Shown here piece after piece: positions 17,811 through 26,278 of a stretch of 64,000 nt of DNA. The translations under genes and the position numbers were made by a program. The stretch is from Pseudoxanthomonas sp. J31 (lineage in GTDB: Bacteria > Pseudomonadota > Gammaproteobacteria > Xanthomonadales > Xanthomonadaceae), in contig NZ_AZNZ01000011.1 in assembly GCF_000510725.1 (NCBI RefSeq), forward strand, positions 62,001 through 126,000. Reading direction: 5' to 3'. The first letter of the stretch is position 1, and every line of letters starts with the position of its first letter. The notes beneath the pieces are model-generated. The model did not search any database. It was not told where the DNA came from and saw nothing but the letters and a program-made list of their open reading frames with translations.

Positions 17811-18538
17811 GGCAGTTCCTCCTCGAAGTGGAAGAAGCGGCCGTTGGGCGCGTCCTCGCCGGCCAGCGCCAGCCGCACGCTGGTGCGGGCGCCGTCCGGG
17901 ATGTCCAGCTCGCCCTCGCCCTTGTTCATGTCGGTGCGCACGTAGCCGGGATGGACGGCGTTGACGCGCACCTTGCTGTCGCGCAGTTCCCAGGCCAGCT
18001 GCACGGTCCAGGCGTTGAGCGCGCTCTTGGACACGTTGTAGGCGGGAAGCTTGAAGTCGTAGATCGGCGAGGCCGGGTCGCCGTGCAGCGCCAGCGAACC
18101 CAGGATGCTGGAAACGTTGACGATGCGCCCGGCAGGCGCGGCGTGCAGCAGCGGCAGGAACGCCCGGGTCACCTCGACCACCCCGAACAGGTTGGTCTCG
18201 AAGGTGGTGCGCCAGGTTTCCGCGGACTGTTCGGACGGCTTGATGCCGAGCCGGTCCAGCAGCACGCCGGCGTTGTTGACCAGGATGTCCAGGCGGCCGT
18301 GGCGGCGCTGCACCTCTGCGACGGCCTGGCGGATGCTCCCGCCGTCGGTGACGTCGAGCGCGATCGCCTCGACCGGCAGCCCCTGCGCCTGCAGCCCGAG
18401 GCTGGCCTCGACCGCGCGCGTGCGGTCGCGCCCGGCCAGCAGGGTGTGCACCCCGGCCTGGGCCAGCTGGCGCACGGTCTCCAGGCCGATGCCGCGGGTG
18501 GCGCCGGTCACCAGCGCGATGCGGTTGGAAGCGTTCAT
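17804..18538 (-). CDS. smeU2: Short-chain dehydrogenase/reductase (SmeU2 position)
   Basis: Classical SDR of 244 residues with an intact active site: cofactor motif TGATRGIG (11-18), NNAG (88-91), catalytic Ser in NVSSILGSLA (143/144) and YNVSK (Tyr167, Lys171). The Arg after the glycine motif suggests NADP(H). Start at the ATG 18538, 112 nt after the RND gene; the downstream end overlaps smeX. In Stenotrophomonas the pump genes are interleaved with two SDR genes of unknown substrate; pump inducers are redox-cycling and thiol-reactive compounds, so reduction of a quinone or aldehyde is an attractive but unproven role. Confidence 0.85.
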   Translation of the reverse strand: MNASNRIALVTGATRGIGLETVRQLAQAGVHTLLAGRDRTRAVEASLGLQAQGLPVEAIALDVTDGGSIRQAVAEVQRRHGRLDILVNNAGVLLDRLGIKPSEQSAETWRTTFETNLFGVVEVTRAFLPLLHAAPAGRIVNVSSILGSLALHGDPASPIYDFKLPAYNVSKSALNAWTVQLAWELRDSKVRVNAVHPGYVRTDMNKGEGELDIPDGARTSVRLALAGEDAPNGRFFHFEEELPW

Positions 18539-18650
18539 GTTGCGGATTCCTCGTTGCGGATGGTGTGGATGGCGTTGCGTGGCTGGCGGAACCGGCGTGG
18601 CGGCCGCGGGCGGCCGGGCCACGCCGGATCCGGACATCGCTGTCCCCGGC

Positions 18651-21600
18651 TCATGCGCGCACCTCGGCGCCTTCGGCCACATCGGCATGCGGCGCGTGCG
18701 AGACCAGCGGCCGGTTGGCGAGCTTGCGCAGGGCCACGTAGAACACCGGGGTCAGGAACAGGCCGAACAGGGTCACGCCGAGCATGCCGGCGAACACGGT
18801 CACGCCGGTGACCGAGCGCACCTCCGCGCCCGCCCCGCTGGACAGCACCAGCGGCACGGTGCCGGCGATGAACGCCACCGAGGTCATCACGATCGGACGC
18901 AGGCGCAGGCGGCAGGCCTCCAGCGCGGCCTCCAGGATGCCCTTGCCCTGCAGCTCCAGTTCGCGGGCGAACTCGACGATCAGGATCGCGTTCTTGCACG
19001 CCAGGCCCATCAGCACCACCAGGCCCACCTGCACGAACACGTTGTTGTCGCCGCCGGTCAGCAACACCCCGGCCAGGGCCGAAAGCATGGTCATCGGCAC
19101 GATCAGGATCACCGCCAGCGGCAGGGTCCAGCTCTCGTACAGCGCGGCCAGCACCAGGAACACCAGCAGCACGGCCAGCGGGAACACCACCAGCGAGGCC
19201 TTGCCCTGGGTGGCCTGCTGGTAGCTCAGGTCGCTCCAGTCGATCGCCATGCCCGGCGGCAGGACTTCCCGCGCCAGCCCGGCCACCGTGGCCATGGCCT
19301 CGCCCGAGGACAGCACCCGCGGGTCGGCGTCGCCCATCAGGTCTGCGGCCGGGTAGCCGTTGAAGCGGATCACCGGGTCCGGGCCGTAGGCCTGGCGGAT
19401 GTCGACCATCGAGCCCACCGGCACCATCTCGCCGGCGGCGTTGCGGGTGCGCAGGTTGGCGATGTCGCTGACGTCGTCGCGGAACGGCGCATCGGCCTGG
19501 GCGATCACCTGCCAGGTGCGGCCGAACATGTTGAAGTCGTTGACGTAGGCCGACCCCAGGTACACCTGCAGGGTCTCGAACAGCTCGGTCAGCGGCACGC
19601 CCTGCGCCTTGGCCTGGACGCGGTCGACCTCGGCCTCCAGCTGCGGCACGTTGGCCTGGTAGCTGGAGATCGGGAAGCCCATGCCGGGCACCTGCGAGAC
19701 CGCGCCCTGGAAGGCCTGCACCGCGTTCTGCAGCTCGCCGTAGCCCAGGCGGGTGCGGTCCTCGACGAACAGCGACCAGCCCGAACCGTTGCCCAGGCCC
19801 TGGATGGCCGGGGGCATGAAGGCGAAGGTGAAGCCGTCCTGGATCGTGGAGAAGCGGCGGTTGAGCTCGGCGGTGATCTCCTCGGCGCTGGCCTTGCGCT
19901 CGCCGAACGGCTTGAGGGTGAAGAACACCACGCCATTGTTCGGGGTGTTGGTGAACTGCAGCGGGTTCAGGCCCGGGAACGCCACCTCGTTCTGCACGCC
20001 CTCGACCTCGGCCGCCATCGCCGCCATGCGCTTGAGCACCGCGTCGGTGCGCTCGATCGAGGCACCCTCCGGCATCTTCACGCCGGCGATGACGTACAGC
20101 TTGTCCTGCACCGGGATGAAGCCGGCCGGCACCGCGTTGAACACCACCCCCGCGCCGACCAGCAGCAACGCGTACACCGCGAACACCGCGCCGCGGCGGC
20201 CCAGGGCGCGCGATACCGCGCCCTGGTAGCGCTCGGAACTGGTGTTGAAGAAGCGGTTGAACGGGCGGAACACCCAGCCAAACAGGCGCTCGATGATGCG
20301 CGTGGGCCGGTCCTTCTCCGCGTCGTGCGGCCGCAGCAGCTTGGCCGCCAGCGCCGGCGACAGGGTCAGCGAGTTGATCGCCGAGATCACCGTGGAGATG
20401 GCGATGGTCACCGCGAACTGCTTGTAGAACTGGCCGGTGACGCCGGTGAGGAAGGCCATCGGCACGAACACCGCGCACAGCACCAGGGCGATGGCGACGA
20501 TCGGCCCGGACACCTCGCGCATGGCCAGGTGCGCCGCCTGCAGCGGACTGGCGCCCTCCTCGATGTGGCGCTCGACGTTCTCCACCACCACGATCGCGTC
20601 GTCGACCACGATGCCGATCGCCAGCACCAGGCCGAACAAGGTCAGGGTGTTGATCGAGTAGCCCAGCACGTACAGCACCGCGAACGTGCCCACCACCGAC
20701 ACCGGCACCGCCAGCAGCGGGATGATCGAGGCGCGCCAGGTCTGCAGGAACAGGATCACCACCAGCACCACCAGGAACACCGCCTCCATCAGGGTGCTGA
20801 TCACCGACTTGATCGAGTCGCGGACGAAGATCGTGGTGTCGTAGATCGACTGGATCTCCACGCCGGGCGGCAGCCGCGGCCGGATCTCGTCCATCTTGCG
20901 CACCACCGCGTCGCGGATCTCCAGGGCGTTGGCGCCCGGCGCCTGGAAGATGCCGATGGCCGCCGCGTTCTTGCCGTCCAGGCGCGCGCGCAGGGTGTAG
21001 TCGCCGGCGGCCAGCTCGATGCGGGCCACGTCGGACAGGCGCACGACCTGGCCGTCTTCGCCGTTCTTGAGCACGATGGCGCCGAACTCCTCCACGCTCT
21101 CCAGGCGGCCCTTGGCGTTGATCGGCAGCAGGAAGTCGCTGCCGCCGGGCATCGGCTCGGCGCCGATCTGGCCGGCGGAGACCTGCACGTTCTGCTCGCG
21201 GATCGCGCGCAGCACGTCGCCGGCGGTCATCTGCCGCGCGGCCACCTTGTCCGGGTCCAGCCAGATGCGCATGGCATAGTCGCCGCCGCCGAACAGCTGG
21301 GCCTCGCCCACGCCGGGGATGCGCGCCAGCTCGTCCTTGACGTGCAGGCGCATGTAGTTGCGCAGGTACAGCGAGTCGTAGCGGCCGTCGCTGGAAGTCA
21401 GGTGCACGACCATCAGGAACACCGGCGACTGCTTCTGGGTGGTCACGCCCTGGCGGCGCACGTCCTCGGGCAGGCGCGCCTGCGCCTGGGCGACGCGGTT
21501 CTGCACGCGCACCGCGGCCTCGTCCGGGTCGGTCCCGGGGCGGAAGGTCACGGTCAGCTGCAGCACGCCGTCGGAACCGGCCACCGACTTGAGGTACATC

Positions 21601-21830
21601 ATGTCCTCGACGCCGTTGATCGCCTCTTCCAGGGGCGTGGCCACCGTCTCGGCGATGACCTTGGGGTTGGCGCCCGGGTAGACGGTGCGGACCACCACCG
21701 AGGGTGGCACCACGTCCGGGTATTCGCCGATCGGCAGCAGCGGGATCGAGATCAGGCCAGCGGCGAAGATCACGATCGACAGCACCGCCGCGAAGATCGG
21801 CCTGTCGATGAAGAAGCGCGAGAAGTCCAT
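18651..21830 (-). CDS. smeW: RND multidrug efflux permease (SmeW/MexF type)
   Basis: Proton-driven inner-membrane pump of 1059 residues, hydrophobe/amphiphile efflux-1 family. It starts MDFSRFFIDRPIFAAVLSIVIFAAGLISI (first membrane helix) and has two large periplasmic loops. The proton-relay aspartates lie in the fourth helix, GIVVDDAIVVVENVERH (about residue 405), with partner regions in the second half (VGLVVLMGLACKNAILIVEFA). Length and motifs are complete. Its adaptor lies upstream across a 114-bp gap holding a long hairpin. MexF/SmeW pumps export quinolones, chloramphenicol and similar drugs; the substrate range here is inferred from family and operon order only. Confidence 0.93.
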   Translation of the reverse strand: MDFSRFFIDRPIFAAVLSIVIFAAGLISIPLLPIGEYPDVVPPSVVVRTVYPGANPKVIAETVATPLEEAINGVEDMMYLKSVAGSDGVLQLTVTFRPGTDPDEAAVRVQNRVAQAQARLPEDVRRQGVTTQKQSPVFLMVVHLTSSDGRYDSLYLRNYMRLHVKDELARIPGVGEAQLFGGGDYAMRIWLDPDKVAARQMTAGDVLRAIREQNVQVSAGQIGAEPMPGGSDFLLPINAKGRLESVEEFGAIVLKNGEDGQVVRLSDVARIELAAGDYTLRARLDGKNAAAIGIFQAPGANALEIRDAVVRKMDEIRPRLPPGVEIQSIYDTTIFVRDSIKSVISTLMEAVFLVVLVVILFLQTWRASIIPLLAVPVSVVGTFAVLYVLGYSINTLTLFGLVLAIGIVVDDAIVVVENVERHIEEGASPLQAAHLAMREVSGPIVAIALVLCAVFVPMAFLTGVTGQFYKQFAVTIAISTVISAINSLTLSPALAAKLLRPHDAEKDRPTRIIERLFGWVFRPFNRFFNTSSERYQGAVSRALGRRGAVFAVYALLLVGAGVVFNAVPAGFIPVQDKLYVIAGVKMPEGASIERTDAVLKRMAAMAAEVEGVQNEVAFPGLNPLQFTNTPNNGVVFFTLKPFGERKASAEEITAELNRRFSTIQDGFTFAFMPPAIQGLGNGSGWSLFVEDRTRLGYGELQNAVQAFQGAVSQVPGMGFPISSYQANVPQLEAEVDRVQAKAQGVPLTELFETLQVYLGSAYVNDFNMFGRTWQVIAQADAPFRDDVSDIANLRTRNAAGEMVPVGSMVDIRQAYGPDPVIRFNGYPAADLMGDADPRVLSSGEAMATVAGLAREVLPPGMAIDWSDLSYQQATQGKASLVVFPLAVLLVFLVLAALYESWTLPLAVILIVPMTMLSALAGVLLTGGDNNVFVQVGLVVLMGLACKNAILIVEFARELELQGKGILEAALEACRLRLRPIVMTSVAFIAGTVPLVLSSGAGAEVRSVTGVTVFAGMLGVTLFGLFLTPVFYVALRKLANRPLVSHAPHADVAEGAEVRA

Positions 21831-21862
21831 GGGGGTGGTTCCTGGATTCCGGGAAAGAAAGG

Positions 21863-21904
21863 GCCCGCCCTCCCCTGGGGGAGGGGGATTCGGGGAGGAC
21901 GGGC
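21863..21904 (-). promoter_or_regulatory. Intra-operon hairpin between smeV and smeW
   Basis: GCCCGCCCTCCCC (21863-21875) and GGGGAGGACGGGC (21892-21904) can pair over 13 positions on the minus-strand RNA, with one G-U pair. No T-tract follows, so it is more likely an mRNA-stability or attenuation element than a full terminator. Confidence 0.5.
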
Positions 21905-21944
21905 GCCTTGGGGGAAGCCGCGCCTTGGGCGCAGGCCGGTCAGG

Positions 21945-23147
21945 TCATCGCGCCGCCAGGGAGGACGAAGCGGACGCCGGCTCGCCCATGGCAACGGCCT
22001 GGGCCTGCACCGGCATGCCGGGGAAGAACACCTTCTGCACGCCCTTGACGATCACCTTGTCGCCGGCCTGCAGGCCCTGTTCGACGATGCGCAGGCCCTC
22101 GACCAGGCGGCCGACGACGACGTCGCGCCGCTGCGCCTTGCCCTCCTCGTCGACCACGTACACGTACTTGCGGTCCTGGTCGGTGAGCACGGCCTTGTCG
22201 TCCACCAGCGCGGCCTCGAAGCGGCCGCTGCCCGGCAGGCGCACCCGCGCGTACAGGCCGGGGGTGAAGCGGCGGTCGGCGTTGTCGAGCACGGCGCGGG
22301 CGCGGATGGTGCCGGTGCTGCGGTCGACCTGGTTGTCGAGGAAGTCGATCGTGCCGCGGTGGGGGAAGCCGTCCTCGTTGGCCAGCGCGACCTGCACCGG
22401 CAGCGTGCCCTCGCGCTCGCTGGCGCGCTTGCCGCTGCGGGCCAGCTCGGCGTAGCGCAGGAAGCTGCGCTCGTCGGCGTCGAAGTGCACGTGCACCTTG
22501 TCCAGCGACACCACGGTGGTCAGCACGCTGGCGGCATCGCCGGCGCCGACCAGGTTGCCCGCGGTCACCAGCGCCCTGCCGGCGCGTCCGTCGATCGGCG
22601 CGCGCACCCGGGTCCATTCCAGGTTGAGCCGCGCCGCGTCCACCGCGGCCTGCGCCGCGGCGAGGTCGGCCTGGGCCTGCTGCGCGGCGGCGCGCCGCTG
22701 CTCCCAGGTTTCCACCGAAATGGCCTGTTCGTCGGCCAGGCGACGGGCGCGCTCGGCCTCGCTGCGCGCCACTCCGGCCTGCGCCCGCGCCCGCGCCAGC
22801 GCGGCCTCGGCACGCGCCAGCTCGGCGCGGTAGCTGCGGTCGTCGATGGTGAACAGCACGTCGCCCTTCTTCACTTCCTGGCCTTCGCGGAAGTTCACCG
22901 ATTCGATGTAGCCGGAAACGCGCGGACGCAGCTCGACGCTCTCGACCGCCTCGATGCGGCCGCTGAATTCGTCCCACTGCTGCACCGGGCGCACCGGCAC
23001 CTCGGCCACGGCCACTTCCGGCGGCGGCATCTGCTCGGCCGCGTGGCCGCCGTCGCAGCCGGCCAGCAGGGTCAGCGCGATCGCGCCGGTGGCGCCGAGC
23101 GCCAGCAGGCGTCGGGTCCTGATACGGGGTCGGATCGTCCTGGTCAT
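21945..23147 (-). CDS. smeV: RND periplasmic adaptor lipoprotein (SmeV/MexE type)
   Basis: Membrane fusion protein of 400 residues with a lipoprotein signal ending LTLLAGC (Cys31). Domains in order: first lipoyl half (VELRPRVSGYIESVNFREGQEVKKGDVLF), an alpha-hairpin rich in Ala, Arg and Glu (about 110-180), the second lipoyl half with TRVRAPIDGRAGRALVTAGNLV, then beta-barrel and membrane-proximal domains ending in QAGDKVIVKGVQKVFFPGMPV. The start is the ATG at 23147; the frame continues upstream in out-of-place sequence. It lies between smeU1 and smeW. Confidence 0.92.
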   Translation of the reverse strand: MTRTIRPRIRTRRLLALGATGAIALTLLAGCDGGHAAEQMPPPEVAVAEVPVRPVQQWDEFSGRIEAVESVELRPRVSGYIESVNFREGQEVKKGDVLFTIDDRSYRAELARAEAALARARAQAGVARSEAERARRLADEQAISVETWEQRRAAAQQAQADLAAAQAAVDAARLNLEWTRVRAPIDGRAGRALVTAGNLVGAGDAASVLTTVVSLDKVHVHFDADERSFLRYAELARSGKRASEREGTLPVQVALANEDGFPHRGTIDFLDNQVDRSTGTIRARAVLDNADRRFTPGLYARVRLPGSGRFEAALVDDKAVLTDQDRKYVYVVDEEGKAQRRDVVVGRLVEGLRIVEQGLQAGDKVIVKGVQKVFFPGMPVQAQAVAMGEPASASSSLAAR

Positions 23148-23206
23148 GGGGGTGTCCTTGTAATCCGTGGGGGAAAGGGGGAGGAACGGTTGGCTGGCGG
23201 GCGCGC

Positions 23207-24004
23207 TCATGCGGCACGTCCCGCGTCGGAGGCGCCTGGGGCGCCGGAAGCCGCGTCGAGCACGCTGGCGAACTCGCGGCCGAGCAGGCCCGGCGGCATG
23301 GTGCCGGCGTTGTCGGCGTAGGTGACGATGCAGCGTGCGTCCGGGCTGCTGCGCGCCAGCAGCGAGACCATCGCGCGGCCCACGCCCAGGGCGCTGTGCC
23401 AGCCGGGACAGGCCCTGGCGGTGTTCTCGGCGGTCCACACCGGCGCGTCGATCGACAGCATCTGCACGCGCACGCCCAGCGGCTGGGCTTCCTCGTGCAG
23501 CACCTGCACCAGCATGCGGGTGGCCGCGATCGCGACCGAGGCATGGCCATAGCCGGCCCAACCGCAGCGCGCATGCGGACCACCGGCCACCAGGTAGCGG
23601 TCGCCGCCCCGCTGCTGCAGCAGCGGCAGCAAGTGGCGGGCAGCGGCCAGGTGGGGCAACACTTCCTGTTCCAGGCTGGCCGAAAGCACCGGCACCGCCT
23701 GGTCCAGCAGGCGCGAGGCGCGGCGCACGCCGGCGGTGGCATCCACCACCGCGCGCAGGGGCCGCGGCCGCCGCGCGATGCGGCGGGCCAGGTCCTGGGC
23801 GGCGCCGTCGTCGGCTACCGAGGCCACCATCACCTCCAGCCCGGGCTCGTCGGCGTGCATCGCCGCCAGGCGCTGCAAGCGGGCCGCGTCGCGCGCCACC
23901 GCCAGCACCGGACTGCCCGCCTCCAGCAGCGCGGCGACCACGCCCGAACCGACCCGGCCGCTGGCGCCAAGCACCAGCACCTCGGGAGCGAGCATCCCGT
24001 TCAT
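23207..24004 (-). CDS. smeU1: SDR-like NAD(P)-binding protein (SmeU1 position)
   Basis: Rossmann-fold protein of 265 residues, first full-length gene of the efflux operon. The cofactor loop LGASGRVGSG (12-21) is good. The active-site region reads CGWAGYGHASVAIA: Tyr152 is present, but the residue four positions later, Lys in classical SDRs, is Ser156. It may therefore be an atypical SDR, a binding/regulatory protein or an enzyme with a different chemistry. Start at ATG 24004, which overlaps the stop of a small upstream ORF as ATGA. Order U1-V-W-U2-X matches the Stenotrophomonas operon. Confidence 0.78.
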   Translation of the reverse strand: MNGMLAPEVLVLGASGRVGSGVVAALLEAGSPVLAVARDAARLQRLAAMHADEPGLEVMVASVADDGAAQDLARRIARRPRPLRAVVDATAGVRRASRLLDQAVPVLSASLEQEVLPHLAAARHLLPLLQQRGGDRYLVAGGPHARCGWAGYGHASVAIAATRMLVQVLHEEAQPLGVRVQMLSIDAPVWTAENTARACPGWHSALGVGRAMVSLLARSSPDARCIVTYADNAGTMPPGLLGREFASVLDAASGAPGASDAGRAA

Positions 24005-24228
24005 GGGATTTTTTCTCCCATCGCCGGGATAATCCCGCCGGAGCGACCATGCCGGTGCTTGTGCGTGGCCGGCAGCGACAGCCCGCCCTGCTGCAGCCGG
24101 CGGGACACGGTGAACTCGCGGAAATGCCCGCGGGGCCTGCTTTCCCCGAGCTTCGGCAGGTGCAAGTCCTTGTCGCCGTTCGGGGCACTGGGCGGAGCAA
24201 ACAGGATCTTGAGGCGCCGGATCAGCAT
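24001..24228 (-). CDS. Candidate small leader ORF upstream of smeU1 (75 aa)
   Basis: Small frame of 75 residues beginning MLIRRLKILFAPPSAP and rich in Arg, Pro, Gly and His. Evidence for: a near-perfect ribosome-binding site AAGGAGG about 6 nt before the ATG at 24228, and an exact ATGA stop-start overlap with smeU1, implying translational coupling. Evidence against: no recognised domain, no membrane segment or signal, and unknown conservation. If translated it is either a small protein of the pump operon or a leader peptide that controls smeU1 translation. Not recognised from any family. Confidence 0.4.
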   Translation of the reverse strand: MLIRRLKILFAPPSAPNGDKDLHLPKLGESRPRGHFREFTVSRRLQQGGLSLPATHKHRHGRSGGIIPAMGEKIP

Positions 24229-24259
24229 GGCATCCCTCCTTCGGTGGGCACGGGATGCA

Positions 24260-24265
24260 AAGCTA
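24260..24265 (-). promoter_or_regulatory. Weak -10 candidate for the sme operon
   Basis: On the minus strand TAGCTT lies about 32 nt upstream of the small-ORF ATG. The matching -35 position (24283-24288, TAATCA) is poor and overlaps the inverted repeat at 24284-24310, as expected for a promoter that needs a LysR activator. Confidence 0.35.
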
Positions 24266-24283
24266 CGCTTCGAATCAGGACTT

Positions 24284-24310
24284 GATTAGTCCCGATTTGG
24301 GGGAATAATC
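24284..24310. promoter_or_regulatory. Inverted repeat, candidate LysR (SmeRv) box
   Basis: GATTAGTCCC - GATTTG - GGGGAATAATC: near-perfect dyad in the region between the divergent smeU1 operon and smeRv. The dyad is AT-rich at its ends, unlike its surroundings, and sits at the -35 position of the operon promoter. Confidence 0.55.
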
Positions 24311-24364
24311 GTCCCGCAGCAGGTCCAATCCTGCGCGCCCCCTCCCCCCCCCTCGGAATCCCCC

Positions 24365-25384
24365 ATGGCGTACGACCTCAACGACACCCTCGTCTTCGTC
24401 AAGGTGGTCGAGCAAGGCAGCTTCATCGCCGCAGCCCGGGCCCTGGGCCTGCCCAAGACCACCGTCAGCCGCAAGGTGCAGGACCTGGAAGCGCGCCTGG
24501 GCGCGCAACTCCTGCACCGGACCACGCGCCGGCTCGGCCTCACCGAGGCCGGCAACGTGTACTTCGAGCATTGCCAGCGCATCGCCCAGGAACTGGAGGA
24601 AGCCGAAGGCGCGGTCGGCCAGCTGCAGGGCGGCCCGCGCGGCTGGCTGCGCTTCACCGTGCCCTACTCCATCGGCATCGCCTGGATCTCGCCGCTGCTG
24701 GGGCAGTTCCACGCGCAGTACCCGGAGATCCGGCTCGACATGCACATGAGCAACGACCCGGTGGACCTGATCGGCAGCGAGATCGACGTGGCCCTGCGCA
24801 TCGGTCCGCTGCCCGACTCGACCCTGATCGCGCGGCGGCTGGCCGGCTTCCGCACCCAGGTGTTCGCCAGCCCGTCCTACATCGAGCGCCACGGCGAACC
24901 GCTGCATCCGGACGAGCTGCAGCACCATCGCATCCTGGCCGTGCGCAAGCACTACCACTCGCACCCGACGCGCATCACCTGGCCGCTGAGCGACGGCAAC
25001 GGCGTGACCGACTACCCGATCAACCCGCTGATGGTCGCCAACGATCCCTCCGCGCTGATCGGCGCGGTGCTGTGCGGCGAGGGCCTGACCCTGGCCACCG
25101 ACGTGGCCGCCAAGCCGTACGTGGAAAGCGGCGCTCTGCGCCGCGTGCTGGCGGGCTGGACCGGACCCGAGGTGGACTTCAGCGCGGTGTTCCCGCGCGG
25201 CCGGGTGATGTCGCCGAAGGTGCGCGCGTTCGTCGATTTCCTGGTCGAGCGCCTGAGCTCCAACGCCGACTACATGCTGGTCCATTGCCCCTCGCGCTGC
25301 GCCGCCGAGGCGGCCAGGGAGGACGGGAAGGAAGAAGCCAGCGTGCGCGAGGGCAAGCGCATCCTCGAGGAAGTGGTGGGCTGA
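24365..25384 (+). CDS. smeRv: LysR-family regulator divergent from the sme operon
   Basis: Regulator of 339 residues. The helix-turn-helix is intact (FVKVVEQGSFIAAARALGLPKTTVSRKVQDLEARLGAQLLHRTTRRLGLTEAG, about 10-63), then the effector domain with FTVPYSIGIAWISPLLGQFHAQYPEIRLDM. It has a C-terminal extension of about 35 charged residues (EAAREDGKEEASVREGKRILEE) not usual for the family. By position it corresponds to SmeRv, the regulator divergent from smeU1VWU2X in Stenotrophomonas, and to MexT beside mexEF-oprN. It probably acts on the dyad at 24284-24310. Start at the ATG 24365; a poly-C stretch precedes it and no clear Shine-Dalgarno is seen. Confidence 0.85.
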   Translation: MAYDLNDTLVFVKVVEQGSFIAAARALGLPKTTVSRKVQDLEARLGAQLLHRTTRRLGLTEAGNVYFEHCQRIAQELEEAEGAVGQLQGGPRGWLRFTVPYSIGIAWISPLLGQFHAQYPEIRLDMHMSNDPVDLIGSEIDVALRIGPLPDSTLIARRLAGFRTQVFASPSYIERHGEPLHPDELQHHRILAVRKHYHSHPTRITWPLSDGNGVTDYPINPLMVANDPSALIGAVLCGEGLTLATDVAAKPYVESGALRRVLAGWTGPEVDFSAVFPRGRVMSPKVRAFVDFLVERLSSNADYMLVHCPSRCAAEAAREDGKEEASVREGKRILEEVVG

Positions 25385-25445
25385 GCCCGGCGCCCGGCGC
25401 GGACGCGGCGGTTCCCGGCAACCCCGGCACCGCCGCGCAAAAGGA

Positions 25446-25469
25446 AAGGGGCCGCTTGCGCGGCCCCTT
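25446..25469. terminator. Bidirectional terminator between smeRv and the OmpA-like gene
   Basis: AAGGGGCCGC and GCGGCCCCTT form a perfect 10-bp stem with a TTGC loop between two convergent genes. Confidence 0.8.
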
Positions 25470-25492
25470 CGGGTGCGGCATCCGGTCCCGGA

Positions 25493-26173
25493 TCAGGAAC
25501 GCACCGGCACCAGGGTGATCTCGACCCGGCGGTTGGCCGCGCGGCCGGCCTCGGTGTCGTTGCTGGCGATCGGATAGCGCTTGCCGGCGCCGATGGTGAT
25601 GAAGCGCTGCGAGTTGATGCCCTGCGCGACCAGGAACTGGGTGACCGCGCTGGCGCGCTGCTCGGACAGGCGCTGGTTGACCTCGTCGCTGCCGATGCTG
25701 TCGGTGTGGCCGGCGACCTCGACCACGGTCTTGTCGTACTCCTTGAGCACGTCGGCCACGCTGCTCAGCACCGGGTAGAACTGCGGGTCGAGGTTGGAGC
25801 TGTTGAACGCGAAGGTCACGTTGCCCGGCATGTTCAGGGTGATGTTGTCGCCGTTGCGGGTGACGCTCACGCCGGTGCCCTGCAGCTTGGCGCGCAGCGC
25901 GGCCTGCTGGCGGTCCTGGTAGGCGCCGACCGCGCCGCCGGCCAGGCCGCCGACGCCGGCGCCGATCAGCGCATGCTGGCGGCGCTCGACCGCGCTGTTG
26001 CCGGTCAGCAGGCCGGCGGCGACGCCGATGCCCGCGCCGATCAGCGCGCCCTTGCTGGTGCGGTTCATCTGCTGCTCGCCGGTGTACGGGTTGGTGGTCT
26101 GGCAGCCGGCGGCCACGGCCGCGACCAGGGCGGCGGTGCCGAGCAGGGTCAGGGTCTGCTTGCGGATGTTCAT
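25493..26173 (-). CDS. OmpA-family lipoprotein (YiaD-like)
   Basis: Cell-envelope protein of 226 residues. The lipoprotein signal ends AVAAGC (Cys24). A glycine-zipper region with alternating Gly/Ala (GALIGAGIGVAAGLLTG and ALIGAGVGGLAGGAVGAYQ, about 42-85) is followed by a C-terminal OmpA domain that binds peptidoglycan: VTFAFNSSNLDPQFYPVL, VVEVAGHTDSIGSDEVNQRLSEQRA and AANRRVEITLVPV. Domain order (lipobox, Gly zipper, OmpA) is that of YiaD/CsgG-neighbour outer-membrane lipoproteins rather than Pal, whose Tol partners are absent. Downstream of dnaB on the same strand with a 105-bp gap, so probably its own transcript. Confidence 0.85.
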   Translation of the reverse strand: MNIRKQTLTLLGTAALVAAVAAGCQTTNPYTGEQQMNRTSKGALIGAGIGVAAGLLTGNSAVERRQHALIGAGVGGLAGGAVGAYQDRQQAALRAKLQGTGVSVTRNGDNITLNMPGNVTFAFNSSNLDPQFYPVLSSVADVLKEYDKTVVEVAGHTDSIGSDEVNQRLSEQRASAVTQFLVAQGINSQRFITIGAGKRYPIASNDTEAGRAANRRVEITLVPVRS

Positions 26174-26278
26174 GACGGTTCCTTGATGCGTATGGGGCGG
26201 CCAGGGCCGCTGCGTGCGGCATCGTATGCCGGGCCCCGTGAACGGACAATGTTCGCCGGGGCCGCTTCCGACGGACGG

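Noticed and set aside
18105-23321. Open frame of 1738 codons opposite the RND pump
   Set aside because: Fully antisense to smeU2-smeW-smeV with a His/Arg/Asp-rich product and no domain; GC-bias shadow.
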